Source: Actinomycetes bacterium
Lineage (GTDB): Bacteria > Actinomycetota > Acidimicrobiia > Acidimicrobiales > RAAP-2
Assembly (NCBI GenBank): GCA_021778895.1
Contig: JAJYBR010000003.1
Span: forward strand, 1-64,000
Reading direction: 5' to 3'
DNA: 64,000 nt
This document shows, piece after piece, positions 10,044-18,636 of the stretch. Each line of letters opens with the position of its first letter. Positions within the stretch are counted from its first letter, which is position 1. The notes beneath the pieces were generated by a model. The model saw only the letters and a list, made by a program, of their open reading frames with translations. It ran no database searches and had not been told where the DNA came from. The translations under genes and the position numbers were made by a program.

Positions 10044-10322
10044 GGTGCGAACGGGGCCGCCAGCATGCTGGGTGGTGGGCAGGCGAGTGGGCAGCGGGCC
10101 CTGGAGATGGCGGCTGCATGACCGCGCTAGCGATCCGCCTCGGCCGACACGCATCGCGCTCTATCGCGCCCGTGACCCACCAGCTCGGGCGCGCCCGCTC
10201 GGTGGCCCCCCCGACGGCTACGCGATTCTTGCTACAGGGAGCATCCCCCTTTGTGCAGCCAACACTTGCCAGACCCCGGTGATTGCTCACGATCCGCCGA
10301 CGGGACAGGTCGTCTTCGAAAT

Positions 10323-10330
10323 CTAGCGAG
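10323..10330. repeat. Left 8-bp target-site duplication CTAGCGAG
   Basis: CTAGCGAG immediately precedes the left IS end TGGGGGTATCCATTT. Confidence 0.9.
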
Positions 10331-11454
10331 TGGGGGTATCCATTTCCGGACAGTAAAGTCCTGACGTTGAGGTAGCCTCGTTGGGGTGATGCCACCCCCG
10401 TGGCCCACCTCCACTACCCAACGGACCTGGCCGAGTTCGTGGCGTGGTTCTCCACTGACGAGGGCTGCCGCGACCACCTTCACTGGCTGCGCTGGCCCGA
10501 CGGCTTTCTCTGTCCCGAGTGCGGTGGTCCGGGGTGGCTGCCCAGGAATGGGCGCTACGAGTGCGCCGCGTGTGGCCTTCGCACGAGCCTCATCGCCGGA
10601 ACGATCTTCGAACGTACTCGTCTGCCACTCACTCTCTGGTTCCACGGTGCCTGGCTCTTCGCCACCAACAAAGACGGCGTATCGGCCAGCGCCCTCCAAC
10701 GCCAGCTCAACCTCCACAGCTACCAGACCGCCTGGACGATGCTCTCGAAGTTCCGCGTGGCGACCGCGGCCACGGACCGCGCTCTGCTCTCGGGTGATGT
10801 TGAGGTGGATGAGACCCTCTTCGGCGGGCTCACCCAGGGCCTGCGTGGTCGCGCTCCGGGAGCAAAGATCCTGATAGGGATAGCCGTTGAGCGTGTGCCG
10901 GGCGGTGGCTTTGGGCGGTGTCGGATGGTCGTGCTGGACAGCGCGAGCGGCGCGAACCTGCGGGCCTTTATCAAGGCCAACGTCGAGCCTGGCTCGACCA
11001 TCTACACCGACGGCTGGGGCCCCTACGTGACCGCGCTGCGCGGGTGCCCCTACCAGCACGTCTCCACGGTCGCCCCGGGTGCTCAGGCGGCGTAGGCCCT
11101 GCCTGGAGTCCATCGGATCGCCTCGCTCTTCAACCGCTGGGTGCTGGGCACGCACCAGGGCAGCGTCGGCTGGGACCACGTTGCGCTCTACCTCGACAAG
11201 TTCGTCTTCCGGTTTAACCGCCGGCGCAGTCGGCATCGCGGGCTGGTCTTCCTACGCCTGATGGAGCTCTCCGTCAGGCACTCTGCGGTCTATTACAAGG
11301 ACCTCACGCCCAACGTCGGGCGCACCAAGGGTCAGGCGCGCACACCTCCGCCCGCTGTCGGGAGGGGCCGCAGTGCCAGCGTCGAGAGGCCTCGCGCGGA
11401 CCGCCCGTGGCGTGGCCCCTGACGAGGACTGCTCCTGTTAAATGGATACCCCCA
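10331..11454 (+). mobile_element. IS1595-family (ISXO2-like transposase) insertion sequence, 1124 bp
   Basis: Terminal inverted repeats TGGGGGTATCCATTT (left) and AAATGGATACCCCCA (right), flanked by identical CTAGCGAG; contains a Zn-ribbon transposase ORF. Confidence 0.92.
10400..11422 (+). pseudogene. IS1595-family transposase interrupted by in-frame TAG at 11093-11095
   Basis: N-part 10400-11095 (CPECGGPGWLPRNGRYECAACG zinc ribbon; DVEVDETLFGG; TIYTDGWGPY). The same frame continues after TAG: ALPGVHRIASLFNRWVLGTHQGSVGWDHVALYLDKFVFRFNRR to TGA at 11420-11422. Confidence 0.88.
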
Positions 11455-11462
11455 CTAGCGAG
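11455..11462. repeat. Right 8-bp target-site duplication CTAGCGAG
   Basis: Follows the right IS end ...GGATACCCCCA directly. Confidence 0.9.
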
Positions 11463-11952
11463 ATCCGGAGTCGAATTCGAGAAAGCCAAGCTTTCGGTAC
11501 AAGTGGACGGCTGGGTTTGTCCGAGTGACAACCAACCTCAGTTCGCGAAACCCCTGTTCCTTGAGCAGTTCGGCACTCTGGGAAATCAGTTGATTCCCGA
11601 TGCCGCGTCGCTGCCATTCCGGCAGGGTAAAAGTAAACGCCAGCAAGGGAAACTGTTGCCAAGTCGTCACCAGACTTGACGAGATTGGTGTGGTGCCAAC
11701 CTCCGCTACCAGACTCGCCGCCCAGTTGAATTCTCCATGCTTGCCGTCCAGAGTTCCCTCAAGTTCCCCTATGGCGTCGAGCTCAGTCTCGCCCTCGTCA
11801 TCGGCAGTTCCTCGGTATGCCTGGTGCATCACCCGGCCAAGCGCCGGCAGGTCATCGCGGACTATAGCTCGAACAAGAATGGAGGATGCGGGAGCAGTCA
11901 ACGGATGTACGCCCTCCAAGTTGAGCCGCATCGAGACTGCGTCACGTTCCAT
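11455..11952 (-). CDS. GNAT family N-acetyltransferase
   Basis: LVRAIVRDDLPALGRVMHQAYRG..., LPEWQRRGIGNQLISQSAELLKEQGFRELRLVVTRTNPAVHLYRKLGF. Confidence 0.85.
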   Translation of the reverse strand: MERDAVSMRLNLEGVHPLTAPASSILVRAIVRDDLPALGRVMHQAYRGTADDEGETELDAIGELEGTLDGKHGEFNWAASLVAEVGTTPISSSLVTTWQQFPLLAFTFTLPEWQRRGIGNQLISQSAELLKEQGFRELRLVVTRTNPAVHLYRKLGFLEFDSGSR

Positions 11953-12101
11953 TCATCCCCTTCCGCTGGATAGCAGGGAACTCTAACTCGGCCACTTCAA
12001 TGGGTCCGGCCGTCTCTTGAAGAGGTCCGTTTGTCTGCCTGCACTGACCTTGCCCTGAACCGAGCCCGACACACTCATCTTTCTGTCGCGTGGCAAGTTC
12101 G

Positions 12102-12440
12102 TCACATCTGCATTTCAGCTGCACGACGCCAGGGCTTCGGTCGCACTGTGCTGTCAAGGGCGTTGGCGTGGACATCATCGATGTCGGGTGGCGTAGTGGG
12201 CTTGGACTCCGGCACCGAACGCCTAAGCACGTTGGCCCGAGTCACGAGTGGTGCCGCGACGGACTGCTCGGTCAATCGGGAGAGGAGCATTCCGCGTTTC
12301 CTCGAGTTTCGGTAGTCGAACCGGAAGCAGAACTCTTCACGGTAGGCCCGCGGATGCACCGGTTGAACAGAGCCCTGGTAAGTGCCGAGCATCCACCGCG
12401 TGGTTAGTCTGGCCACGCGATGCACCCCAGGCCGGTCCAC
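12102..12440 (-). pseudogene. Remnant of an IS1595-family transposase C-terminus
   Basis: PGVHRVARLTTRWMLGTYQGSVQPVHPRAYREEFCFRFDYRNSRKRGMLLSRLTEQSV resembles the intact-IS segment PGVHRIASLFNRWVLGTHQGSVGWDHVALYLDKFVFRFNRRRSRHRGLVFLRLMELSV; no N-terminal half seen. Confidence 0.8.
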
Positions 12441-12546
12441 GTGCGCCTGGTTGCCTGATACGGAGACGTTGAAGCCTGGGTCGTGTTTACCGGTCGTGAG
12501 TGCCAGTTGGCGGATCTCCTGCCCAAGACCGATACTTCCTCCATTG

Positions 12547-13110
12547 CTATTGCGCCAACTCGCCCGGCAACAAGCTCCACATGAGGCAGTCGCGACGCTC
12601 TCGGGAGTGTTGGTGCAACTCGTACGCGCGCAGGAGTCCCTCGTTCTGAAACCCGCACCGCTGAGCGACGCGCTGTGAGGCGGTGTTCCGTGGATCAGTC
12701 GTCAACTCGATCCGGCCAATCGGGAGTGTCGCAAACAGCCACGAGCACAGCAGGCGGACGCCGGTCGTCATGTAGCCGTGACCCTGGGCTTCGGGGACGA
12801 GCCAGTACCCGATGCTGGCCGACAACCTCCGTCCATCGATGCGGGCCCCCAGCGAGCCCAGCACAGAGTCGACGTGTACGTTGGCGATCGCCAACGCCAG
12901 GCTCGTCCCGGCCAGCCGGTCGGGCTCGTGCGTGGCCAGCCAGGCTCGGGCGTCGTCGTCCCCGTAGGGGCTGGGCAGGTTCACCAGGAACCTCACGACG
13001 GTGGGGTCAGAGCACGCCTGGACGATGGCCGGCACGTCGGTCGCGCGCCAGGGGCGCAGCAGCACGTCTCCGCGCTGCAAGGCCGGCTCGGGGAACGGCA
13101 GTCCCGCCAC
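12547..13110 (-). CDS. GNAT family N-acetyltransferase (RimJ/RimL-like)
   Basis: LLRPWRATDVPAIVQACSDPTVVRFL..., IGYWLVPEAQGHGYMTTGVRLLCSWLF...IELTTDPRNTASQRVAQRCGFQNEGLLR. Confidence 0.88.
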   Translation of the reverse strand: MAGLPFPEPALQRGDVLLRPWRATDVPAIVQACSDPTVVRFLVNLPSPYGDDDARAWLATHEPDRLAGTSLALAIANVHVDSVLGSLGARIDGRRLSASIGYWLVPEAQGHGYMTTGVRLLCSWLFATLPIGRIELTTDPRNTASQRVAQRCGFQNEGLLRAYELHQHSRERRDCLMWSLLPGELAQ

Positions 13111-13304
13111 GGGGCGACGCTACCAAAGTGCTCGCGCGCACTGGCTGGTCCCCACCTAAGGTCTCATTCCGGCCAGTTGCAATCCGGGAACTGCGCGTCT
13201 GCCTGACCGCCAGTACCCGGGACTGCGCGTGCGGGCAGGCGAGTCAACGGGTCACGCTGCGCGCGCGGGCACGTCGGGATCTCGGAACTGCGTGGCGCGA
13301 GACT

Positions 13305-13326
13305 CCTGTCGGGTGACCTCGACAGG
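13305..13326 (-). terminator. Hairpin downstream of fused ABC ATPase
   Basis: CCTGTCG-GGTGACCT-CGACAGG just past the stop codon at 13332. Confidence 0.4.
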
Positions 13327-13331
13327 TCGGA

Positions 13332-15353
13332 CTAGGCGCGGCCGTTCAGCTCGACCGGCGTGCGCAGTGGGAAGTGGCAGGCGGCCTGGTGGGACGGCCC
13401 GAAGTGCTGGAAGGCTGGCTCCTCGTTGGCGCAGATGTCCTGGGCACGCGGGCAGCGTGTCCGGAAGCGGCAGCCGGAGGGGGGGTTGACCGCGGAGGGC
13501 AACTCCCCAAACACCTGGCGCCCTCGCCGCTTGCGCGCCTCGGTGGGCTCGGGCACCGGGACTGCGTCGAGCAAACCCTGGGTGTAGGGGTGCGCCGGTG
13601 TGCGGAACACCGACTCGGCGTCGCCCAGTTCCACGATCTTGCCCAAGTACATCACGCCGATTGTGTCGGCCATGTAGTAGACGACAGCGAGGTCGTGCGA
13701 CACCATGATGTACGTCAGGTTGTGCTTGCGCTGCAGTTCCTTCATCAGGTTCAGGATCTGCGCCTGGATCGACACGTCGAGCGCCGACACGGGCTCGTCG
13801 GCCACGATGAGTCGCGGGTTCAGAGCCAGAGCTCGAGCCAGACCGATGCGCTGGCGCTGGCCCCCGGAGAACTCGTGCGGGTACCGATCGGCTGCAGACG
13901 CCTCGAGCCCGACAGACAAGAGCAGCTCGCTGACGCGCTCCCGCTGCTCAGCGCGCGTTCCCTGCTTGTGCACCTGCAGCGGCTCGCCCAGGATGCCGGC
14001 CACGGTCATGCGCGGGTTCAGCGAGGAGTAGGGGTCCTGGAACATCATCTGCCGATTGCGGCGCTCGAGCCGGGCGGCCCGGTGGTTGCGCGAGGACACC
14101 TCGGCCCCCTCGAAGAGCACCTTGCCGTCGGTGGGCCGCTCCAGGCTCACGACCATGCGCCCGATGGTCGTCTTGCCACACCCGGACTCGCCCACAAGTC
14201 CGAAGGTCTCGCCCTCGCGGATCGTGAACGACACGTTGGAGACCGCGTGGATCGCTCCAACCTTGTGGCGCACCAGCCCAGCCTTGATGGGGAATTCCTT
14301 GACCAGCTCGTCGACCTTCAGCATCTCCCCGGCACCGCGCTCGGCCCCCGTCATAGGCGGCCGGAGGCTCACGGGACGTGGTCCGTGCACCGGGTGGAAG
14401 CAGGCGAACTCGCGGCCGTCATCCGTCTCGAGGGGCGGGTCCTCGACGTGGCAGCGCTCGGTCGCGTACTCGCAACGCGGTGCGAACCGGCACCCGACGA
14501 TCTCCTTGCTGAGGTCCGGCGGCAGGCCGGCGATCGAAGCCAGCTCGTGCTTCGACGTGTTCTCCAAGTTGGGCATCGAGGCCAGGAGGGCCTGGCTGTA
14601 GGGGTGCCGCATGTCGTGGAAGAGCTCGTCGGTGGTGGCTTGCTCCGCCTTGCGCCCGCCGTACATGACGACGACGCGGTCGGTCCGGCCAGCGATGACA
14701 CCCATGTCGTGGGTGATCAGGAGCACGGACATCTTCAGGCTCTCACGCAGGTGGTCGATGATGTCGAGGATCTGGGCCTGGATGGTGACGTCCAGCGCCG
14801 TGGTCGGCTCGTCGGCAATCAGCAACTTGGGGTTGTTGACCAGTCCCATCGCAATGATGACGCGCTGGCGAAGGCCCCCGGACAGCTCGAAGGGGTACTG
14901 GTCGAGTCGCTCGGTCGGGCGCGGCATCTCGACCATCTCGAGGACCTCGAGCGCCCGCTTACGGGCCTCGGCGTCGGTCGCGCCGTGATGGAGGCGCAAG
15001 CCCTCGCCGATCTGCTTGCCGATCTTGGTGGTCGGATTGAGCGAGCTCATCGGGTCCTGCGGGATCAGCGCCACTGCCCGGCCACGCTGGTGACGCATCT
15101 CCTTCTCGGGCAGCGACGTGATGTCGACACCGTCGAGTTCGATGGACCCCGACGCGATGTGCCCGTTATTGGGCAGGAGCCGCATGATCGCGAGTCCCGT
15201 CGTCGTCTTGCCGCACCCGGACTCGCCCACGAGTCCAACGGACTCACCGGGCTCGATGTCGAGCGAGAAGTCGTCGACGGCCGTCACGAAGGCGGCCCGA
15301 GTCGAGAATTGGACTTTGAGATTGCGCACGGAGAGCAGTGAAGCCATAACCAA
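13332..15353 (-). CDS. Dipeptide ABC transporter ATP-binding protein with two fused ATPase domains (DppD-DppF type)
   Basis: 673 aa; two Walker A motifs (GESGCGKTTTG, GESGCGKTTIG) and two signature motifs (LSGGLRQR, FSGGQRQR). Confidence 0.95.
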   Translation of the reverse strand: MVMASLLSVRNLKVQFSTRAAFVTAVDDFSLDIEPGESVGLVGESGCGKTTTGLAIMRLLPNNGHIASGSIELDGVDITSLPEKEMRHQRGRAVALIPQDPMSSLNPTTKIGKQIGEGLRLHHGATDAEARKRALEVLEMVEMPRPTERLDQYPFELSGGLRQRVIIAMGLVNNPKLLIADEPTTALDVTIQAQILDIIDHLRESLKMSVLLITHDMGVIAGRTDRVVVMYGGRKAEQATTDELFHDMRHPYSQALLASMPNLENTSKHELASIAGLPPDLSKEIVGCRFAPRCEYATERCHVEDPPLETDDGREFACFHPVHGPRPVSLRPPMTGAERGAGEMLKVDELVKEFPIKAGLVRHKVGAIHAVSNVSFTIREGETFGLVGESGCGKTTIGRMVVSLERPTDGKVLFEGAEVSSRNHRAARLERRNRQMMFQDPYSSLNPRMTVAGILGEPLQVHKQGTRAEQRERVSELLLSVGLEASAADRYPHEFSGGQRQRIGLARALALNPRLIVADEPVSALDVSIQAQILNLMKELQRKHNLTYIMVSHDLAVVYYMADTIGVMYLGKIVELGDAESVFRTPAHPYTQGLLDAVPVPEPTEARKRRGRQVFGELPSAVNPPSGCRFRTRCPRAQDICANEEPAFQHFGPSHQAACHFPLRTPVELNGRA

Positions 15354-15387
15354 CCGAGTTTACTCCGGCGTCACCCCCGCGCTTGGT

Positions 15388-16062
15388 TCACTGCCCCCGA
15401 GGCAAGTTCCAACTCCGACGATGCAGGACGGTCGGACCCAGCTCGCGCAGAGCCGCCAAGTGCCCGCTGGAGCCGTATCCGACGTTGGACGACCACCCGA
15501 AGTCCGGGAATGCTTGGGCCAACTGCTGCATCAGGCGGTCGCGAGCGACCTTGGCCAGGACCGCCGCTCCCGCGATGCTCGCGCTGCGCCGGTCACCGTG
15601 CACCAGGCGCGCGTGGGGCAGATGGGACCAGCCCGCCGGGCGCTCCGTCGCGGCCCAGGGTCGAGGCTCGAGGAGATCGTCGCGCCCGTCGAGGAGCAAG
15701 AAGGTCGGAGCCACGCGGAGTTGGCGCAGTGCGCGATCGGCGGCCAGGGCAATCGCGGCGCGGATGCCCCAGGTGTCGACCTCGGCGGCCGAAGTGAACG
15801 CCACGGCGGCGTCGGCGGCCCACGCGTGAAGAGGCGCGACCAGGGCCCGGCGCTGCGCCGCACTCAGCAGCTTGGAGTCGTTGAGGCCACGAGGAGGCGG
15901 AGCCGACGACTGCACGACCACCACGCCGACGGCCACGGGACCCGCGAGTGCCCCTCGCCCCACCTCGTCGATGCCCGCGACGGTCTGCCCGTCGTCGACC
16001 AGTGGGCGTTCGAAGGCCAGCCAGTCCGCGCTCACGGACCGCAGGCTAGCGATACCTAGCAT
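15388..16062 (-). CDS. rnhB: Ribonuclease HII
   Basis: TVAGIDEVGRGALAGPVAVGVVVV...LNDSKLLSAAQRR...HGDRRSASIAGAAVLAKVARDRLM; the longer ORF upstream is antisense to cofC. Confidence 0.93.
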   Translation of the reverse strand: MLGIASLRSVSADWLAFERPLVDDGQTVAGIDEVGRGALAGPVAVGVVVVQSSAPPPRGLNDSKLLSAAQRRALVAPLHAWAADAAVAFTSAAEVDTWGIRAAIALAADRALRQLRVAPTFLLLDGRDDLLEPRPWAATERPAGWSHLPHARLVHGDRRSASIAGAAVLAKVARDRLMQQLAQAFPDFGWSSNVGYGSSGHLAALRELGPTVLHRRSWNLPRGQ

Positions 16063-16068
16063 GGTCGA

Positions 16069-16641
16069 GTGTCCCCTCGCGACATGACCCGAGATCTGAT
16101 GCGCCACGCCATGGTCGTTCCGCTCAAAGACTTCACCGAGGCCAAGAGCCGGCTGCGCCACGGGGGCCAGCCCGATGTCGAGGCGCTGGTACAGGACCTC
16201 GCGGCCTCCGTCATCGCGAGTTGCGCGCCCCACCCCACATTCGTGCTCACCGAGAGCGATGACGTCGACGCTTTCGCGCGGCGCCGCGGGTGGGCGGTCC
16301 TGCGATCCCCCCACGGTGGCCTCAACGCGGCGTCGCAGTGGGCGTTCGGCCAACTGCAAGACGTCTTCGCACGCGTCACCTTCGTGCACGGGGACATCCA
16401 GCACCCGGCAGGAATCGCCGACCTGCCGATCACCGCAGACGTGATGATCGTGCCCGACCACCACGGAGTGGGAACGACCATCCTCTCCTTGCCAACCCAC
16501 CGGGACTTTCACATCCGCTTCGGGCCAGAGTCGGCGCGCGCTCATGTGCGTGAGGCCGCGGTCCAGGGACTGTCCTGGGAACTTCTCACCCCGTCGCCGT
16601 GGTCGCACGACGTCGACGTGCCGTCGGATCTTCAGCCATAA
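16069..16641 (+). CDS. cofC: 2-phospho-L-lactate/phosphoenolpyruvate guanylyltransferase-like (F420 biosynthesis)
   Basis: MVVPLKDFTEAKSRL...FVHGDIQHPAGIADLPITADVMIVPDHHGVGTTILSLP. Confidence 0.82.
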   Translation: MSPRDMTRDLMRHAMVVPLKDFTEAKSRLRHGGQPDVEALVQDLAASVIASCAPHPTFVLTESDDVDAFARRRGWAVLRSPHGGLNAASQWAFGQLQDVFARVTFVHGDIQHPAGIADLPITADVMIVPDHHGVGTTILSLPTHRDFHIRFGPESARAHVREAAVQGLSWELLTPSPWSHDVDVPSDLQP

Positions 16642-16647
16642 GACGGC

Positions 16648-16679
16648 GAGAGCGAGGGAGGTGACCCTCCCTCGCTCTC
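16648..16679. terminator. Bidirectional hairpin between convergent cofC and Lys/Ala-repeat gene
   Basis: GAGAGCGAGGGAGG-TGAC-CCTCCCTCGCTCTC, perfect 14-bp stem. Confidence 0.65.
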
Positions 16680-16709
16680 CGACAGGTGTTGATGCTGTTG
16701 TTCAGCTAA

Positions 16710-17045
16710 CTACTTGGCTGCAGCCTTCTTGGCCGGAGCCTTCCTGGCCGGAGCCTTCCTCGCGACGGCCTTCTTGGCGACGGCCTTCTTCGCCGGAGCC
16801 TTCTTAGCGACGGCCTTCTTGGCCGGTGCCTTCCTCGCGACGGCCTTCTTGGCCGGAGCCTTCTTGGCAACCGCCTTCTTCGCCGGTGCCTTCTTCGCGA
16901 CCGCCTTCTTCGCCGGAGCCTTCTTAGCGACGGCCTTCTTGGCCGGTGCCTTCTTGGCGACCGCCTTCTTGGCCGGTGCCTTCTTGGCTACGGCCTTCTT
17001 GGCCGGAGCCTTGGCTGCCGGAGCCTTCTTCGCGGCTGTTGCCAC
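16710..17045 (-). CDS. Lys/Ala/Pro repeat protein resembling a histone H1 C-terminal tail
   Basis: AAGGAGG ribosome-binding site followed by GTG at 17045: [32 protein letters not shown]...; the whole 111-aa protein is basic repeat. ORF-track start at 17072 has no such RBS. Confidence 0.8.
   Translation of the reverse strand: MATAAKKAPAAKAPAKKAVAKKAPAKKAVAKKAPAKKAVAKKAPAKKAVAKKAPAKKAVAKKAPAKKAVARKAPAKKAVAKKAPAKKAVAKKAVARKAPARKAPAKKAAAK
16720..17030. repeat. Degenerate about 30-bp tandem repeats encoding [10 protein letters not shown] units
   Basis: Repeated TTCTTxGCGACGGCCTTCTTGGCCGGTGCC units on the plus strand. Confidence 0.85.
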
Positions 17046-17277
17046 TTTCCCTCCTTGGGACATATCACTCAATCAATCCGGAACCTCGAGACAGCCCCGA
17101 TCGGATCCGCACCGATACCCAGACACTCGTCCGACTCGCTCGACCATCCAGTCGTGCTCCCCGGCGCAGTGCCTGGTCCCTCTCCGAGGGACGAACTCCG
17201 ACCTCGTCATCGACGACGATGTGGACTCCGTCTTCTTCCTCTTTGGAAGGACACTAAAAGTTCACTCGACATGATGA

Positions 17278-18636
17278 GTGATGTCAAGCATTTCGAATCG
17301 TCGACCGTTGCGATGCGTGCGCGACGACGACGGCGTCTACCTCGGACGCTCGTCCGTCGGTGATGTGACGAGTGGGTCGGAGCGATCGACACTGGTGCTC
17401 GGTCCCTCGCGCAGCGGCAAGACGTCGTCCATCATCGTGCCGAACCTGCTCCTCACGATGCGTGCTGCGGTGACGACGTCGACCAAGGACGACGTCTTGC
17501 GCACCATCGCCGAACGACGCACCGATGGGGCCACACTCGTCTTCGATCCCTCGGGCATGGTGGCGTTGCCGCGCGGCGCGCAGCGCGTCGGCTACTCGCC
17601 CCTGCGCCAGGCGCAATCGTGGGATGGTGCGGTGCTGGCGACGCGCACGCTCACCGACGTCGCACGCCGGCCGCGAGGCGATGGTGCCGACGACCACTGG
17701 ACCGAGCGCGCCGGCGCGCTGGTCGCGCCACTGCTCCACGCCGCGTCGCTCGAGGGTGCCTCTCTCGGCCAGGTGGCGGCCCAGCTCGACCGCCGCGATC
17801 CCCAGCGCGCGGTAGCGGTGCTCAACGAGCGCTACGGCACCGAGCACCCCTCGACCGCGCTCCTGAGTGGCGTCCTCCAGACCGATGCGCGCGAACTGTC
17901 GGGCATCTGGTCGACGGCGTCCGGCCTGTTCGCGGGCCTGCGCACGGAGGCGGCTCGATCGGCGTCCCGCGATCCGGCCCTTGACCTGGACGAATTCCTG
18001 CGCGGACCCAACCAGCTGCACATCGTCTCGCCCAGCCGGGTCCAGGCCGTCTCCACCCCCCTGGTCGTCGGAGCGCTCGACGAGATCGTCCACGCCACCT
18101 ACCAGCGGCACCACCAGGGGGCCCGGCTGCTCCTCGCCCTCGACGAACTGGCCAACGTCGCTCCCCTGCCGCGACTCGCCAGCATCGTGTCCGAAGGGGG
18201 TGGGCAGGGCGTGGTGACCGTCGCCTGTCTCCAGGACCTGAGCCAGGCGCGCACGCGCTGGGGTGCGGCCGCGGCGGGATTCCTGTCGCTCTTCCCGACG
18301 ACGGTGGTGCTGCCGGGCATCGCGGACCGCGACACCCTCGAATTGATCAGCCGCCTGTCGGGGCACGTGCACCTGCCGAGCCGATCGCGGCACGCCGGGC
18401 GCGGGCGCACGTCGACGGTCTCGACGGCGTGGGTGGAGCGCGAGCGACTCGGCGTCGCCGAGGTGGCGACGGGCCGGCCGGGGTTCGCCCTCGGTCTGCG
18501 CGCTGACAAGTCGCTCGGATGGATCCGCCTGACGCCAGCTCACACAGACGCGCGCTGGCGCTCCGTCGAGCCGCCACGCACGGCGGGCTACCGCACTCGT
18601 GAGAACTCGTCGCGCCCGATGTCGCGCGAGCGCTGA
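17278..18636 (+). CDS. VirD4/TraG-like type IV coupling ATPase without N-terminal transmembrane region
   Basis: Walker A LGPSRSGKTSSIIVPNLLL, Walker B ARLLLALDELANVAPLPRLASIVSEGGGQGVVTVACLQDLSQARTRWG; no hydrophobic N-terminus. Start (GTG 17278 or ATG 17281) uncertain. Confidence 0.85.
   Translation: MMSSISNRRPLRCVRDDDGVYLGRSSVGDVTSGSERSTLVLGPSRSGKTSSIIVPNLLLTMRAAVTTSTKDDVLRTIAERRTDGATLVFDPSGMVALPRGAQRVGYSPLRQAQSWDGAVLATRTLTDVARRPRGDGADDHWTERAGALVAPLLHAASLEGASLGQVAAQLDRRDPQRAVAVLNERYGTEHPSTALLSGVLQTDARELSGIWSTASGLFAGLRTEAARSASRDPALDLDEFLRGPNQLHIVSPSRVQAVSTPLVVGALDEIVHATYQRHHQGARLLLALDELANVAPLPRLASIVSEGGGQGVVTVACLQDLSQARTRWGAAAAGFLSLFPTTVVLPGIADRDTLELISRLSGHVHLPSRSRHAGRGRTSTVSTAWVERERLGVAEVATGRPGFALGLRADKSLGWIRLTPAHTDARWRSVEPPRTAGYRTRENSSRPMSRER

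Noticed and set aside
15388-16608. 406-aa version of the RNase HII ORF
   Set aside because: The N-terminal part is antisense to cofC; RNase HII homology begins near MLGIASLRSVSADWLAFERP.
16714-17274. Plus-strand 186-aa hydrophobic repeat ORF ([15 protein letters not shown]...) as a membrane protein
   Set aside because: It is the antisense of the Lys/Ala repeat gene, which has a perfect RBS on the minus strand; hydrophobicity follows from complementing Lys/Ala codons.
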